In this document: positions 9,204-19,955 of the stretch, piece by piece
Numbering within the stretch: position 1 is the stretch's first letter
How the letters are laid out: each line of letters opens with the position of its first letter
Source: Saccharopolyspora spinosa NRRL 18395
Lineage (GTDB): Bacteria; Actinomycetota; Actinomycetes; Mycobacteriales; Pseudonocardiaceae
NCBI RefSeq assembly: GCF_000194155.1
Contig: NZ_GL877879.1
Span: forward strand, 203,244 to 267,243
Direction of reading: 5' to 3'
Length of the DNA stretch: 64,000 bases
Translations under genes and position numbers: made by a program
The notes under the pieces: model-generated
The model's database searches: none
What the model was told of the DNA's origin: nothing
What the model saw: the letters and a program-made list of their open reading frames with translations, nothing else

Positions 9204-10316
9204 ATGACCGAAACCCCGGCAACTGCGGGGAATTCCCGGGAAGTGCTCGTCGACGTCGACCAGGTCGAGGTGCACTTCCCGATCAAGCGCGGCGTGGTGC
9301 TGGACCGCACGGTTGGCCACGTGTACGCCGTCGACGGGGTGTCGCTGCGCATCGAACGCGGCGAAACCTACGGCCTGGTCGGGGAATCCGGCTGCGGCAA
9401 GTCGACGCTGGGGCGCGCGGTGCTGCGGCTGGAGAAGCCGACCGGGGGCCGGGTGGTGTTCGACGGCGTCGACCTGTTCGGGATGAAGGGCGAGCAGCTG
9501 CGCCGGATGCGCCGCCGGATGCAGATGGTCTTCCAGGACCCGCTGTCGTCCCTGGATCCCCGGCAGTCGGTGCAGTCGCTGCTGGTCGAGGGCATGCGGG
9601 CGCATGGGATGGACACCGGCCGGACGGCCACCGACAAGCGGCTGCGCGAGCTGCTGTCGGCCGTGGGCCTGCCGTCGACCTCGCTGCGCAAGTACCCGCA
9701 CGAGTTCTCCGGCGGCCAGCGGCAGCGCATCGGCATCGCCCGGGCGCTGTCGGTTGGGCCGGACCTGGTGGTTGCCGACGAGCCGGTGTCCGCGCTGGAC
9801 GTGTCGGTGCAGGCGCAGGTGCTGAACCTGCTGGAGGACCTGCAGGCCGAGCTCGGGTTGACGTACCTGGTGATCGCGCACGACCTCGCGGTGGTGCGGC
9901 AAATCGCCGACCGGGTCGGGGTGATGTACCTCGGCGGCATCGTGGAGGAGTCCACATCGGACGACCTGTACGAGGAGCCGCTGCACCCGTACTCGAAGGC
10001 GTTGCTCTCGGCGGTACCGGTGCCGGATCCGACGGTGGAGGACGAGCGTGAGCAGATCCTGCTCTCCGGCGACCTGCCCTCGCCGGCCGCGCCACCGTCG
10101 GGCTGCCGCTTCCACACCAGGTGCCCGTGGCGGCAGTCGACCCGGTGCGACACGGAGCGGCCGGAGCTGCGGGAGCTGAAGCCGGGACACCGCGTGGCTT
10201 GCCATTACGCCGAGGACATCCGCGACGGCCGCCTGAAGCCGCACGAGGTGTCGGCCGACGCGGTGAACCCGGCGGACTTCGGCGACCTCGACATCACCTC
10301 CGCCCACCCGGCCTGA
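9204..10316 (+). CDS. ABC transporter ATP-binding protein, DppF type
   Basis: A 370-residue ATPase, last gene of the peptide importer operon. It starts at ATG 9204 after GGAGG. Walker A GESGCGKST, Q loop MVFQDPLSSLDP, signature FSGGQRQR, Walker B LVVADEPVSALD and switch VIAHDLA are all intact. The C-terminal Cys motif (CRFHTRCPWRQSTRC) matches OppF/DppF. An N-terminal extension of about 20 residues precedes the nucleotide-binding domain. With the DppD-type ATPase it powers import of the peptide handed over by the lipoprotein receptor. Confidence 0.95.
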   Translation: MTETPATAGNSREVLVDVDQVEVHFPIKRGVVLDRTVGHVYAVDGVSLRIERGETYGLVGESGCGKSTLGRAVLRLEKPTGGRVVFDGVDLFGMKGEQLRRMRRRMQMVFQDPLSSLDPRQSVQSLLVEGMRAHGMDTGRTATDKRLRELLSAVGLPSTSLRKYPHEFSGGQRQRIGIARALSVGPDLVVADEPVSALDVSVQAQVLNLLEDLQAELGLTYLVIAHDLAVVRQIADRVGVMYLGGIVEESTSDDLYEEPLHPYSKALLSAVPVPDPTVEDEREQILLSGDLPSPAAPPSGCRFHTRCPWRQSTRCDTERPELRELKPGHRVACHYAEDIRDGRLKPHEVSADAVNPADFGDLDITSAHPA

Positions 10317-10317
10317 G

Positions 10318-10435
10318 CGCAATTTCAATTGGAACTCGCGGCCCTCCGGCGCGTCAGCCCCCGACACGCCGGCTGCTGTGGACAACTCCCGCAATTTCAA
10401 TGGAAATTGGACCTTCGATTTCCATTGAAATCGCG
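10318..10435. repeat. Composite repeat block: half element, spacer, full 46-nt element (copy 2)
   Basis: After the dppF stop there is a partial element (CGCAATTTCAATTGGAACTC, from 10318), then a spacer containing CCGACACGCCGG and CTGTGGACAACTCC, then a full 46-nt palindrome at 10390-10435 (CGCAATTTCAATGGAAATTG ... CGATTTCCATTGAAATCGCG). The same order and a very similar spacer recur at 24349-24489, so the block as a whole seems to have been copied. Confidence 0.75.
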
Positions 10436-10509
10436 CGTCGTCCACTGCCGCCGGGGTCCGAACATCTAGGTTCACAAGATCTCTAGGTCCGGTCGAACGG
10501 AGGCAGTGG

Positions 10510-10686
10510 GTGAGGTACAGCAGTGCTGCGCGGTGTTCCGCGTGCGAGCACCGGGCGATCCTGGAGCGGGCGACCGCGGAACGCCTGATGACCGAGACCG
10601 ACCAGCTCCTGGTGCCCTACGACTGCCCGGAGGGCAACGGCATCCACGTCTGCAACCCGGACTTCGAACGCGGCCCCACCGGCTAG
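10510..10686 (+). CDS. Small conserved-looking Cys-containing protein
   Basis: A 58-residue frame starting at GTG 10510, six nt after a GGAGG ribosome site. It reads VRYSSAARCSACEHRAILER, then a short helix, then VPYDCPEGNGIHVCNPDFE. Four cysteines (CSAC near the start, then DC and VC) suggest a small zinc-ribbon-like fold. The good ribosome site, the codon use and an ending just before a transposase scrap support a real gene. Function unknown; I recall similar short actinobacterial hypothetical proteins but cannot name a family. Confidence 0.6.
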   Translation: MRYSSAARCSACEHRAILERATAERLMTETDQLLVPYDCPEGNGIHVCNPDFERGPTG

Positions 10687-10866
10687 GGCTGTTCGAGGCT
10701 CGTTTTGCGTGGCGGGGGATCGCGTGGCGGGATTTGCCGGAGGCCCGGTCCCGAGGCGGCCCGTCGACAAAGATCCACCAGCTCGTCGACGGCAACGGGC
10801 TTCCGTTTGTGACGTTGATCACGTCCGGGCAGGCCGGTGACTCGCCGATGTTCCTGCCGATCGAGC
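10686..10866 (+). pseudogene. IS5-family transposase fragment
   Basis: The frame GLFEARFAWRGIAWRDLPEA ... SRGGPSTKIHQLVDGNGLPF ... TSGQAGDSPMF matches the N-terminal middle of IS5/IS1647-type transposases (RDLP, SRGG-STKIH, GQAGDSPMF motifs in order). There is no start, the DDE core is missing, and an internal deletion has joined the RDLP part to the STKIH part. It is a dead remnant, useful as a sign of past transposition. Confidence 0.7.
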
Positions 10867-10914
10867 CCGGCTCGCCACCAGAGCTGCTCAGCCCGGCTCG
10901 GTAACATGCAACGC

Positions 10915-11352
10915 ATGGCCATCAAACTTGAGAACGTCGGCATCGCCGTGCGCGACCTCGAAGCAACGATCGCCTTTTTCACCGACCTGGGTCTCACGGT
11001 CGTCGGCCGTGACACGGTCAGTGGTGAGTGGACCGACACTGCCGTCGGCCTTGATGGCAACCACGCCAACATTGCAATGCTCCAGACGCCAGACGGTCAC
11101 GGTCGCCTTGAGCTCTTCGAGTACATCCACCCCGAAGCGATCGAGTCGACGCCCACTCGTCCCAACGAGATTGGCATGCACCGCGTAGCCTTCTCGGTCG
11201 ACGACATCGACAAAGCCCTTGAGATAGCCGCGAGGCACGGTTGCCGTCCGCTTCGTGGCGTGGCGACGTATGAGGACATCTACAAGCTCACGTATGTCCG
11301 CGGTCCCAGCGGCATCATCGTGATGCTCGCTGAGGAGCTGAAGAAGAGCTGA
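10915..11352 (+). CDS. VOC family protein (glyoxalase/bleomycin-resistance fold)
   Basis: A 145-residue protein with two beta-alpha-beta-beta-beta halves. MAIKLENVGIAVRDLEATIA begins the first half, with His replaced by Asn in the first metal-ligand position (ENVGI rather than DHVGI). GMHRVAFSVDDIDKALEIA is the second half, with a conserved His, and the end IVMLAEELKK supplies a Glu. A metal-dependent lyase, isomerase or dioxygenase role is possible; the substrate cannot be told. An in-frame ATG at 10906 is an alternative start. Base composition is a little lower in GC than its neighbours, and it follows a transposase scrap, so acquisition by transfer is possible. Confidence 0.85.
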   Translation: MAIKLENVGIAVRDLEATIAFFTDLGLTVVGRDTVSGEWTDTAVGLDGNHANIAMLQTPDGHGRLELFEYIHPEAIESTPTRPNEIGMHRVAFSVDDIDKALEIAARHGCRPLRGVATYEDIYKLTYVRGPSGIIVMLAEELKKS

Positions 11353-11368
11353 CGGCCGATCGGCTTAA

Positions 11369-12319
11369 TTAGAGTGTGTTGCAAGACCTCGTCGAGGCGG
11401 TAAGTTTGTCCGGCTCGGCGGGTTCGGGTGGAACCTCGGGCGGGGCCGTTCGCCGGGTGAGCTTGATGCTGCCCAGCAGCACTCCGCCGACCACGACCGC
11501 TCCGGCCACGAGCTCGATCGGGTGCGGCTGCTCGCCTAGCACCAGCCAGGCCGTGGTGAAGCCGACCACCGGCACCAGCAGCGAGAACGGCGCGACCAGG
11601 CTGGCCGGGTAGCGGCCCATCAGGGTCGTCCACAGACCCGTGCCGATGATGGTCGCCAGCAGCGACGTGTAGGCGAGCCCGCCGATCGCGTACCAGCCGG
11701 TCGGCGAGTCGAATGCGGTCGCCACCGCGTGCCAGCCCGCTGTCGGGCCTTCGGCCACCGCGGACAGTGCGAACATCGGCAGCGGCGGCACGATGGCGAT
11801 CCACAGCGTCAGGTGCAGGGGGTTCGGCGCGTTCGCCTTCCGGCTGCACAGGTTTCCCAATGCCCACGAGAACGCGCCGCACAGCGTGATCAGCATCGGC
11901 AGCAGACTGGCGCTCTGGGCGCGGTGCCAGCCGATCGCCACCATTCCGAGCACCGCGGCGAGGATGCCGAGGACCTGAACCGGGGTGATCCTCTCCCGCA
12001 GCAGCAGCGCGCCGAGCAGCACCGTGAACGGCGCCGACGCCTGCTGCACTAGGGAGGCCAGCCCGGTCGGCATCCCGATGTTCATCGCAACGAACAGGAA
12101 CGCGAATTGCAAGGTGCCGAAGAACAGCCCGTAGCCGAGCAGCCAGCGCCACGGCACCTTCGGGCGCGGCACGAACAGGAGCACCGGCAGCAGGACCGCG
12201 AAGCGGAGTGCGGCGAAGAACAGCGGTGGGAACTGGCCGAGGCCGTAGTCGAGCGCGATGAAGTTGCCGCCCCAGAGCACGGCGACCACCAGTGCCAGCA
12301 AGCGGTCACGAGAGGTCAC
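11369..12319 (-). CDS. EamA family transporter (DMT superfamily)
   Basis: A 316-residue inner-membrane protein with about ten transmembrane helices in two EamA repeats (first from LALVVAVLWGGNFIALDYGL, second from MLITLCGAFSWALGNLCSRK). The family exports amino acids or related metabolites; the WGGNF motif near the N-terminus is typical. A polar Pro-rich C-terminal tail follows the last helix. It is divergent from a LysR gene across a 72-nt gap with an operator-like inverted repeat, which suggests direct control by that regulator. Confidence 0.9.
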   Translation of the reverse strand: MTSRDRLLALVVAVLWGGNFIALDYGLGQFPPLFFAALRFAVLLPVLLFVPRPKVPWRWLLGYGLFFGTLQFAFLFVAMNIGMPTGLASLVQQASAPFTVLLGALLLRERITPVQVLGILAAVLGMVAIGWHRAQSASLLPMLITLCGAFSWALGNLCSRKANAPNPLHLTLWIAIVPPLPMFALSAVAEGPTAGWHAVATAFDSPTGWYAIGGLAYTSLLATIIGTGLWTTLMGRYPASLVAPFSLLVPVVGFTTAWLVLGEQPHPIELVAGAVVVGGVLLGSIKLTRRTAPPEVPPEPAEPDKLTASTRSCNTL

Positions 12320-12360
12320 AACTGGCAGCCTGCCGGTCGGTTCCGTGAAGCAAAAGCGAT

Positions 12361-12376
12361 ATTATTTACAGATAAT
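12361..12376. promoter_or_regulatory. LysR-type operator candidate
   Basis: ATTATTTACAGATAAT is an inverted repeat (ATTAT-N6-ATAAT) in an AT-rich island between the divergent EamA and LysR genes, 16 nt before the LysR start. Size and T-N11-A-like layout fit a LysR binding site controlling both genes. Confidence 0.55.
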
Positions 12377-12391
12377 GTGTACTATTCCTTC

Positions 12392-13303
12392 ATGGATGTT
12401 CGCAGGTTGAGACTCCTGCGGGAACTCGCTGATCGCGGAACCGTGACCGCCGTCGCGAGGGCCCTGTCCTACACCCCGTCGGCGGTGTCGCAGCAGATCC
12501 GCGCGCTACAGGCCGAGGTCGGCGTGCAGCTGACCGAACCGGCCGGCCGCGGGCTGCGCCTGACCGACGCCGGCCGGTCGCTCGCGGCGCGCGCCGACGA
12601 GGTGCTCGCCGCGCTGGACCGGGCCGAGGCCGAGCTGGACAGCTACCGGTCCACACCGCGCGGCGTGGTGCGCGTCGCGATCTTCCCGTCCGGCGCGTTG
12701 CTGCTGCTCCCGGGCCTGCTGCGGCGGCTGGCCGAGCAGCCCAACGTGCGCTTGGAGTGCCGCGACGTGGACATGACCCCGCCGGCAGTACCCGAGCTGA
12801 CCGCCGACTTCGACCTCGTGGTCACGCACCGGGACGACCAAGCGCCGCCGTTCGACAGCGAGCGCATGGCGATCACGCCGCTGCTGCGGGAGCCACTGGA
12901 TGTCGCGCTGCCGCAGGGCCACCGCCTCGCCGCCAAGGAACGCATCGAACCGGCCGAGCTGGTGGGCGAACCCTGGTTGAGCGTGGACATCGGTTTCCCG
13001 GTGGATGACGTGCTGCGGTCCCTGGCGGTCCGCACGGGGGTCCGGCCGGAGGTCGTGCAGCGGATCAACGACTTCCGCGTGACCGAGGCGCTGGTCGCGG
13101 ACGGCCACGGCGTCGCGCTGCTCCCCAGATACACAGTGGACAGCCCGCGGCTGGTCATGCGCCCGCTGGCCGGTGTCCGAGCCGGGCGCAACGTCGAGGT
13201 CGTCTCCCGGAAGGGGGCGACGGAACGCCCGGCGGTCCGGGTGGTCCTCGACGCCCTGCTGGCGGAGGCGGCCGCCGCCACCGGGCTGCCCGATCAGACG
13301 TAG
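12392..13303 (+). CDS. LysR family transcriptional regulator
   Basis: A 303-residue regulator. The winged HTH is at the N-terminus (MDVRRLRLLRELADRGTVTA, then YTPSAVSQQIRALQAEVGVQ), followed by the linker helix (LAALDRAEAELDSY) and a LysR effector-binding domain (VVRVAIFPSGALLLLPGLL onward). The ATG at 12392 is chosen because it begins the HTH. Divergent orientation to the EamA exporter suggests it switches export on in response to the exported metabolite; this partner assignment is inference from position. Confidence 0.92.
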   Translation: MDVRRLRLLRELADRGTVTAVARALSYTPSAVSQQIRALQAEVGVQLTEPAGRGLRLTDAGRSLAARADEVLAALDRAEAELDSYRSTPRGVVRVAIFPSGALLLLPGLLRRLAEQPNVRLECRDVDMTPPAVPELTADFDLVVTHRDDQAPPFDSERMAITPLLREPLDVALPQGHRLAAKERIEPAELVGEPWLSVDIGFPVDDVLRSLAVRTGVRPEVVQRINDFRVTEALVADGHGVALLPRYTVDSPRLVMRPLAGVRAGRNVEVVSRKGATERPAVRVVLDALLAEAAAATGLPDQT

Positions 13304-13395
13304 CTCAGAAGGACCGAACTTCGCTGGTGGCGGGAGCGGATCGCGAAGAACGTGGTCGTCGCCCGTCCTCGATCGCGCAGAAGGTGAAGACCGGA

Positions 13396-13569
13396 ATGAC
13401 CGGACGGGTTCGCATGTTCACGGTGGCCCTCGCCGCCCTGATCAGCACGGCCGGTTGCGGTGGTCGTGCCTCCGCCGAGCACACCGCGCCGGAATCGGCC
13501 GCGCCGGAATCGGCCGCGCCGGCGTCGTTGGGCTCGAATCTGGCCGCAGGACTGATGATTGGTCAGTGA
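13396..13569 (+). CDS. Possible small lipoprotein
   Basis: A 57-residue frame from ATG 13396: MTGRVRMFTVALAALISTAG, then Cys21 in a weak lipobox (STAGC), then a short tail with a repeated APESA unit. It looks like a secretion signal plus a very short mature part. No family is recognised, and it could be a chance frame; it lies between LysR and an opposite-strand gene. Confidence 0.35.
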   Translation: MTGRVRMFTVALAALISTAGCGGRASAEHTAPESAAPESAAPASLGSNLAAGLMIGQ

Positions 13570-13596
13570 CCTGCGCAAATGTTGATCTTCTGCGCA

Positions 13597-15237
13597 TTAC
13601 TTCGGGGCGTGGTCGCGGGCCCAGCGGCAGATCGCCGCCACCTCTTCGGCGTGCGTGGGGAGGGTGTCGTCGGCTATGCCGACCACCGGGATGTGGGCTT
13701 CCCGCGCCACATCGGATGGACGGCGCAGGAACCCCTTCTCGTGCACGCCGGTGCTGCCCGGGCCCGGCGTGCCCTCGGCGAGGTGGCCGGTGGTGCGGGC
13801 GTAGCGGGTGAGGACGCGGGGCTTGCGCAGGTCGCGGTCCGCGCCGTACCACTGCTGGCTCAGCGGGAAGATCGCCGACAGCGCGTCCCACCAGCCCTCC
13901 GCCGCCAGCACCAGCTCGGGGTGACGGCGGCGCAGTTCGTCGGCCATCCGGCGATAGCCGTCGATCACCTCGTAGCGCGGGTCGTTGAACCAGTAGCCCA
14001 GGGTGTCCAGGAACGCCGCGTCGATGCCGAAATCTCGCACCAGCGCCGAGATCGACGTCACCAGGTGGGCGCGGAACTCCGGCTCGCCCGGGTTCAGGAA
14101 CACCTGGTCGCCCTCGCCGACCCGGTCGCTGTCCCAGTCCGGCCGGTTCAGCAGCTCCACGTAGCGGTTGGTGTCGTTGCGCAGCACCGACTGCTCCCAC
14201 GCCGGGTACTCGAGCACGTTCGCGCCATGCCCGCCGAACATCGGCATCAGCCGTACGCCCAGCTGCCGCGCGGTGTGCGCGAGCGCGGCGAATCCCTCGG
14301 CGCCGCCCAGGTCTTCGCCGGGCCGGTACTGCGGGTAGGCGTAGTAGTAGCGGCCCTCCCAGCCGGGTAGGTAGGCCAGCACACGGTGCGGGTCGATGTG
14401 TTGCGCGACGAACCGCAGCGCCTCGGCCATCTGCGCGAACGTGTTGAACACGTAGCCCGTCCAGTGCTGCCCGTGCAGGGTCACCACCAACGCGATCTGC
14501 CGCAGCCACTCCGGCACGTCCTTGCGGGACGACCACGGCACCAGGTTCTGCGCACCCTCCACGAAGGACAGATGTTCGTCCAGGTCAGCGTCGGCGCTGT
14601 GCTCGGTGGTGCCCAGTCGCAGCCGGATCGACGGAACCCGGCAGGTGGTCGAGCGCGCGGTGGCCGACGGCACGTGCACCAGCTCCGCGATCGGGCCCGG
14701 CGCGTAGGGCGGCTGGTGGACGTGCAGGATCTTCCGCCGCACCAGCGGATCGCGGATGCTGAGCACCAGCCCGTTCGGTTCGTCCCCGGCCGCCACCCAC
14801 GGCGTCGCCCAGTCCGAGCCCGGGTACTCCAACTGGAACCGCTGGCCGTTGACGCCGTGCGCCCAGCCGCGACCGGTGTTCGGCGCCCACCAACCGGCCC
14901 GCAGCTGGTCCGCGGGCAGGCCGCGCAGCAGGAGCTTCACCGCCTTCACCGGCTCGTCGTGGCGCACCGTGATCGACCACTCCAGCACGCCGGCCATGCG
15001 GGTCACCTCGATGTCGGCCTCACCGGCCTCGACCGGCACCTGCTGCCCGAGCCGCGCGTACCGGTTGGCGTGCACGTGGATGCGGTCGCCCTCGCGGACG
15101 TGCGTCCGCTCGACGTCCAAGCCGTAGCCGTTGGCCGTGGTGAAGACTTGCAGCGCCCACTCCACCCCGGCCGCGCCGGGAACGGGGAAGTAGGGGTCTT
15201 GGGGATCGAAGCTCAGGTCGGTGTCGATGAGGGCCAC
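13597..15237 (-). CDS. TIM-barrel glycoside-hydrolase-like protein
   Basis: A 546-residue protein without a signal peptide. The N-terminal half is beta-rich (ADIEVTRMAGVLEWSITV ... GWWAPNTGRGWAHGVNGQRF), and the C-terminal half looks like a TIM barrel of the DUF6259/alpha-glycosidase sort. Segments VLAYLPGWEGRYYYAYPQY, GVRLMPMFGGHGANV, DAAFLDTLGYWFNDPRYEV and ELVLAAEGWWDAL look like successive barrel strands. The Asp in AFLDT and the Glu in LAAEGWW are plausible nucleophile and acid/base. Substrate unknown. A small gene starts upstream and overlaps its first 25 nt, so the two form one unit. Confidence 0.7.
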   Translation of the reverse strand: MALIDTDLSFDPQDPYFPVPGAAGVEWALQVFTTANGYGLDVERTHVREGDRIHVHANRYARLGQQVPVEAGEADIEVTRMAGVLEWSITVRHDEPVKAVKLLLRGLPADQLRAGWWAPNTGRGWAHGVNGQRFQLEYPGSDWATPWVAAGDEPNGLVLSIRDPLVRRKILHVHQPPYAPGPIAELVHVPSATARSTTCRVPSIRLRLGTTEHSADADLDEHLSFVEGAQNLVPWSSRKDVPEWLRQIALVVTLHGQHWTGYVFNTFAQMAEALRFVAQHIDPHRVLAYLPGWEGRYYYAYPQYRPGEDLGGAEGFAALAHTARQLGVRLMPMFGGHGANVLEYPAWEQSVLRNDTNRYVELLNRPDWDSDRVGEGDQVFLNPGEPEFRAHLVTSISALVRDFGIDAAFLDTLGYWFNDPRYEVIDGYRRMADELRRRHPELVLAAEGWWDALSAIFPLSQQWYGADRDLRKPRVLTRYARTTGHLAEGTPGPGSTGVHEKGFLRRPSDVAREAHIPVVGIADDTLPTHAEEVAAICRWARDHAPK

Positions 15238-15473
15238 GACGTCGCCTCCGGTACCTCGGCGCCGCGGGACAGGTAGCCCGCGGCTCGATCCAGCAACGCG
15301 GCGAGGTCATCGGCTTCGTCGGCGGTGAAGACCAGCGTGTCACCCGGGGGCAGCACCACCGCGACCCGATCGCCCACCACCAGCACCGTCATGGTGCCCG
15401 AACCCAACGGTGCGATGCACGGGATTCGCCAGCGAAGCTTCTCGGTCGGATCCTCGGTCGGCCACATGTCCAC
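15213..15473 (-). CDS. Small protein co-transcribed with the glycosidase-like gene
   Basis: An 86-residue frame beginning MDMWPTEDPTEKLRWRIPC, with a beta-rich middle (GTMTVLVVGDRVAVVLPPG) and a helical end (FTADEADDLAALLDRAAGYL). Its 3' end overlaps the following gene by 25 nt, a pattern of translational coupling. I do not recognise a family; the fold looks like a compact two-layer domain. A second in-frame ATG lies two codons downstream. Confidence 0.55.
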   Translation of the reverse strand: MDMWPTEDPTEKLRWRIPCIAPLGSGTMTVLVVGDRVAVVLPPGDTLVFTADEADDLAALLDRAAGYLSRGAEVPEATSWPSSTPT

Positions 15474-15955
15474 CTCAATACTGCTGAGTTTCGGTGCCAG
15501 ACGTAACCCGGTGACCCGCCCATCATCAAGCCCGGTAGACCGAACGAGTGATCAAAGAGGGGGAGAGGCGGCTGGGAAGGAGCGACCAGGCAACGGGGCG
15601 AGCAAGCGCGGGAAGCCGGGATCGCGGAGTTGAGCATACGTAAATCGGGGATCGCGCAGTCCAGGCGGCGTCTGAGGTGCCGCGACCCGCGCCGCTACGC
15701 CAGGGAGCCTGGAATCACCAGGACACCCTGGAACTACCCGAAACCAGGGGGAGGGGCCGGTGCCCCGACGTTTTCCCCCGTCATCCGGCCGCTCCCCCTG
15801 ATCCTGTGTTCCCCAGGGGCGTCGCCTGGCATCCCGCGACGGTGTCAATGGTGCCGATTTGGAGGAAGGCGCAATACCATCTTTGGTCGAGTGTGTTCAC
15901 CGCACCGGGCGCTGCTCTTCGGCCCAGCGGATTGCGGTTTCCCGGCGTGCTCCGG
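15474..15955. other. 482-nt gap without a convincing gene
   Basis: Frames here have no family resemblance and no good ribosome sites. Short repeats are visible: GGGATCGCGGAG and GGGATCGCGCAG flank ACGTAAATC around 15620-15660, and CCTGGAA/CCAGG motifs repeat around 15709-15750. These may be remnants of intergenic hairpins. A promoter for the small gene at 15473 should lie in its first 100 nt. Confidence 0.5.
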
Positions 15956-17075
15956 TCACCGGTTCGGCGCTTCCGGGGTGCCATCCGCCGGGTCGGCGTA
16001 GCCGTACTCATGGCCTGCGACCTGGTACAACTCCGCGTATCGGGCCAGTCGGTCGCGATCGAGCAGGACTCCGATGCCCGGCCTGTCCGGCACCCGCAGC
16101 CTGCCACCCGGATAGGGCAACGGGCCGCCCTCGACGACGTCGTCGGCGAGCAGCCGGCCGTAGGACTGGTTGGCGCAGCGGAATCCCGGCGTCGCGGCGA
16201 TCAGGTGAGCCGCGGCGTACGTCGCCACCCCGAGCTCGCCGAGGCTCTGCTTGACGACCGGGAGGCCCGCCGCCTCGCAGATCCCGGCGGAGCGCTTCAT
16301 GTTCAGCAGGCTGCCGTCCAGCATGTTGTCCACCGAGATCGCGTCGGCCGCACCCTGCCGGATCACGTTCAGCTGGTCGTAGCGGGTCCGCGACGCTTCG
16401 TCGGCAAGCAGCGGCACCCCGGCGCGGGCGCGCAGCCGGGCCATCTCGGGAAGGTTCCGGCCGGACACCGGTTGTTCGGCGAACTCGATGTCATATGGCT
16501 CCAGTGCGCGCAGGGCCCGCAGCGCCGCCGCAGGGGACCAGGACTCGTTGGCGTCGATCCGCAGCGACGGCCCGGCACCGAGGCCGTCACGGATCGCGGC
16601 GACCCGCTCGACGTCGGTGGCCTGGTCCGCGTCGCCGACCTTCACGTAGAAGCTCTCGAAGCCGGCCGCCGCGCCCCGGGAGGCCTGCTCCCGCATCCAC
16701 TCCGGGGTGCCCTGCGGGACGTAGTGCAGGTATTCGACCTCCTCGCGCAGCGGGCCGCCGAGAAGGTTGACCAGCGGCTGGTCGCAGGCCTTGCCGACGA
16801 TGTCCCAGCAGGCCATGTCGATGGCGGCCATCGCGGGGCTGGTGGTGCCCACGTGGTGCCAGGTGCCGACGATGTCGATCAGCTTCGCGATCCGCTCGGT
16901 GCGGAACGGGTCCTCGCCGCGGGTACGCCGGGGCCTCGCCTAGGCCGGTGATGCCTTCGTCGGTGTCAATCTCGATCAGCACGCTGACCAGGCCGCGCCT
17001 ACTGCCGTAGGCCCACTTCTCGTCGGTGTTGAACGGCACGGCGACCGGGATGCTGCGGATGCCGATTATGCGCAA
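15956..17075 (-). pseudogene. Enolase-superfamily (mandelate racemase/muconate lactonising type) gene, frameshifted
   Basis: The N-terminal part reads from a TTG at 17075 (RIIGIRSIPVAVPFNTDEKW ... GITGLGEAPAY) and then the frame changes near 16920-16940. The rest continues as TERIAKLIDIVGTWHHVGTT and IDMACWDIVGKACDQPLVNL to the end at 15956. The barrel residues are present: Lys of FYVKVG, the Asp/Glu ligands in RIDANES, FAEQPV and LLADEAS. Compared with relatives, about 15 residues between GLGEAPAY and EDPFRTER are missing as well, so a deletion rather than a single-base error is likely. Members racemise, dehydrate or cycloisomerise acid substrates; the specific reaction is unknown. Confidence 0.75.
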
Positions 17076-17287
17076 AACGCCCTCCCCCCAGGGCGTCGTG
17101 AGCGGCTGGGCTGCGCCCGCTCGCGACTGCTGTGTGGTTACGGTCACATCAACCTCCGCGCTGCGCCAAAGATGGACGTGCCTTCCTCTGCCGTCGATGG
17201 CGCCAAGCGCGGTCCGCATACGTACCCTGGCCGGGGGCCGGTCGTCCCAGACGACCGCGACGCGTTCTCGAATCGAAATGGACGTTC

Positions 17288-17980
17288 ATGATCGAGTGGC
17301 TGGACACGATCCCACCCGGAGTGATCTACCTGGTGGTCGGATTGATCATCGGGCTGGAAAGCGTGGGGATCCCGCTGCCCGGCGAGATCATGCTCGTCAG
17401 CGCCGGCGTCGCGGCCTCGCAGGGCGTAGCCAATCCGATCGTGCTCGGCGCGGTCGCCGCGAGCGGCGCGATCATCGGTGACTCGATCGGCTACGCGATC
17501 GGCAAGCGCTACGGGCGCACGCTGCTGGGTTGGCTGGGGCGCAAGTTGCCGAAGCACTTCGGGCCGAAACCGGTGCGCCAGGCGGAGCGGGCGTTCGACC
17601 GCTACGGCGCGTGGGCGGTGTTCGGCGGCCGGTTCGTGGCGCTGCTGCGCATCCTCGCAGGTCCGCTGGCGGGCATCCTCGGCATGAAGTACCGCAAGTT
17701 CCTGATCGCGAACGCGACGGGCGGCATCGCGTGGGCGGGCACGGTGACGACGCTGGCCTACATCTTCGGCGTGGTGGCCGGGCAGTGGTTCCACCGGTTC
17801 TCGTGGGTCGCCCTCATCGTCACCGTCGTCATCGGCTGGTTGATCGTGCACGTGGTGCGCCGCCGCGCGGAGAAGGCCGACGAAGCCGAGGACCTGGAAG
17901 AAGCGGAGAAGCCGGAAGGATCCGGAGAACCGGTGGAGGCCGAACGCACCGAACCCGAAACCGACGCTCCCGTGCGCTGA
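17288..17980 (+). CDS. DedA family membrane protein
   Basis: A 230-residue integral membrane protein of the DedA/VTT superfamily, linked to lipid flipping (undecaprenyl phosphate or phospholipid scrambling) in bacteria. The motif LESVGIPLPGEIMLVSAG matches the family's re-entrant helix, and GRFVALLRILAGPLAGILGM is the conserved FGRFxPxxR-like block. At least four transmembrane segments are seen, and the tail is highly charged (EKADEAEDLEEAEKPEG). It is convergent with leuA, with a shared bidirectional terminator. Confidence 0.9.
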   Translation: MIEWLDTIPPGVIYLVVGLIIGLESVGIPLPGEIMLVSAGVAASQGVANPIVLGAVAASGAIIGDSIGYAIGKRYGRTLLGWLGRKLPKHFGPKPVRQAERAFDRYGAWAVFGGRFVALLRILAGPLAGILGMKYRKFLIANATGGIAWAGTVTTLAYIFGVVAGQWFHRFSWVALIVTVVIGWLIVHVVRRRAEKADEAEDLEEAEKPEGSGEPVEAERTEPETDAPVR

Positions 17981-17993
17981 CCCCGCTGGCCCG

Positions 17994-18055
17994 CAGTTTC
18001 AATTGAAACTGGGAACGGCCCGTTCGCCCCGATCGACGGGGTGGACGGGCCGTTC
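17994..18055. terminator. Palindrome plus hairpin between convergent dedA and leuA
   Basis: CAGTTTCAATTGAAACTG (17994-18011) is a perfect 18-bp palindrome of the TTTC-NNNN-GAAA type. Directly after it, GAACGGCCCGT (18013-18023) pairs with ACGGGCCGTTC (18045-18055). Its place between two convergent stops makes it a likely bidirectional terminator. Confidence 0.65.
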
Positions 18056-18067
18056 GCGTTGCGTCGG

Positions 18068-19882
<1,815 letters not shown>

Positions 19883-19920
19883 TTACCGGGTCTGGACCGA
19901 CGACCGGCACGTTCGAACCC

Positions 19921-19955
19921 CGCGACGAGGGGCCGGTCTATGAGACCCCGTCGCG
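19921..19955 (-). promoter_or_regulatory. Attenuator-like hairpin upstream of leuA
   Basis: Read on the minus strand, CGCGACGGGG (19955-19946) pairs with CCCCTCGTCGCG (19932-19921) with one bulge. The first arm overlaps the end of the leader-peptide frame, so ribosome position on the Leu codons would decide whether it forms. This is the usual logic of leader-peptide control of leuA. Confidence 0.6.

Noticed and set aside
15552..15848. Minus-strand 98-residue frame in the 482-nt gap
   Set aside because: No ribosome site, no recognisable domain, Pro/Arg-rich composition.
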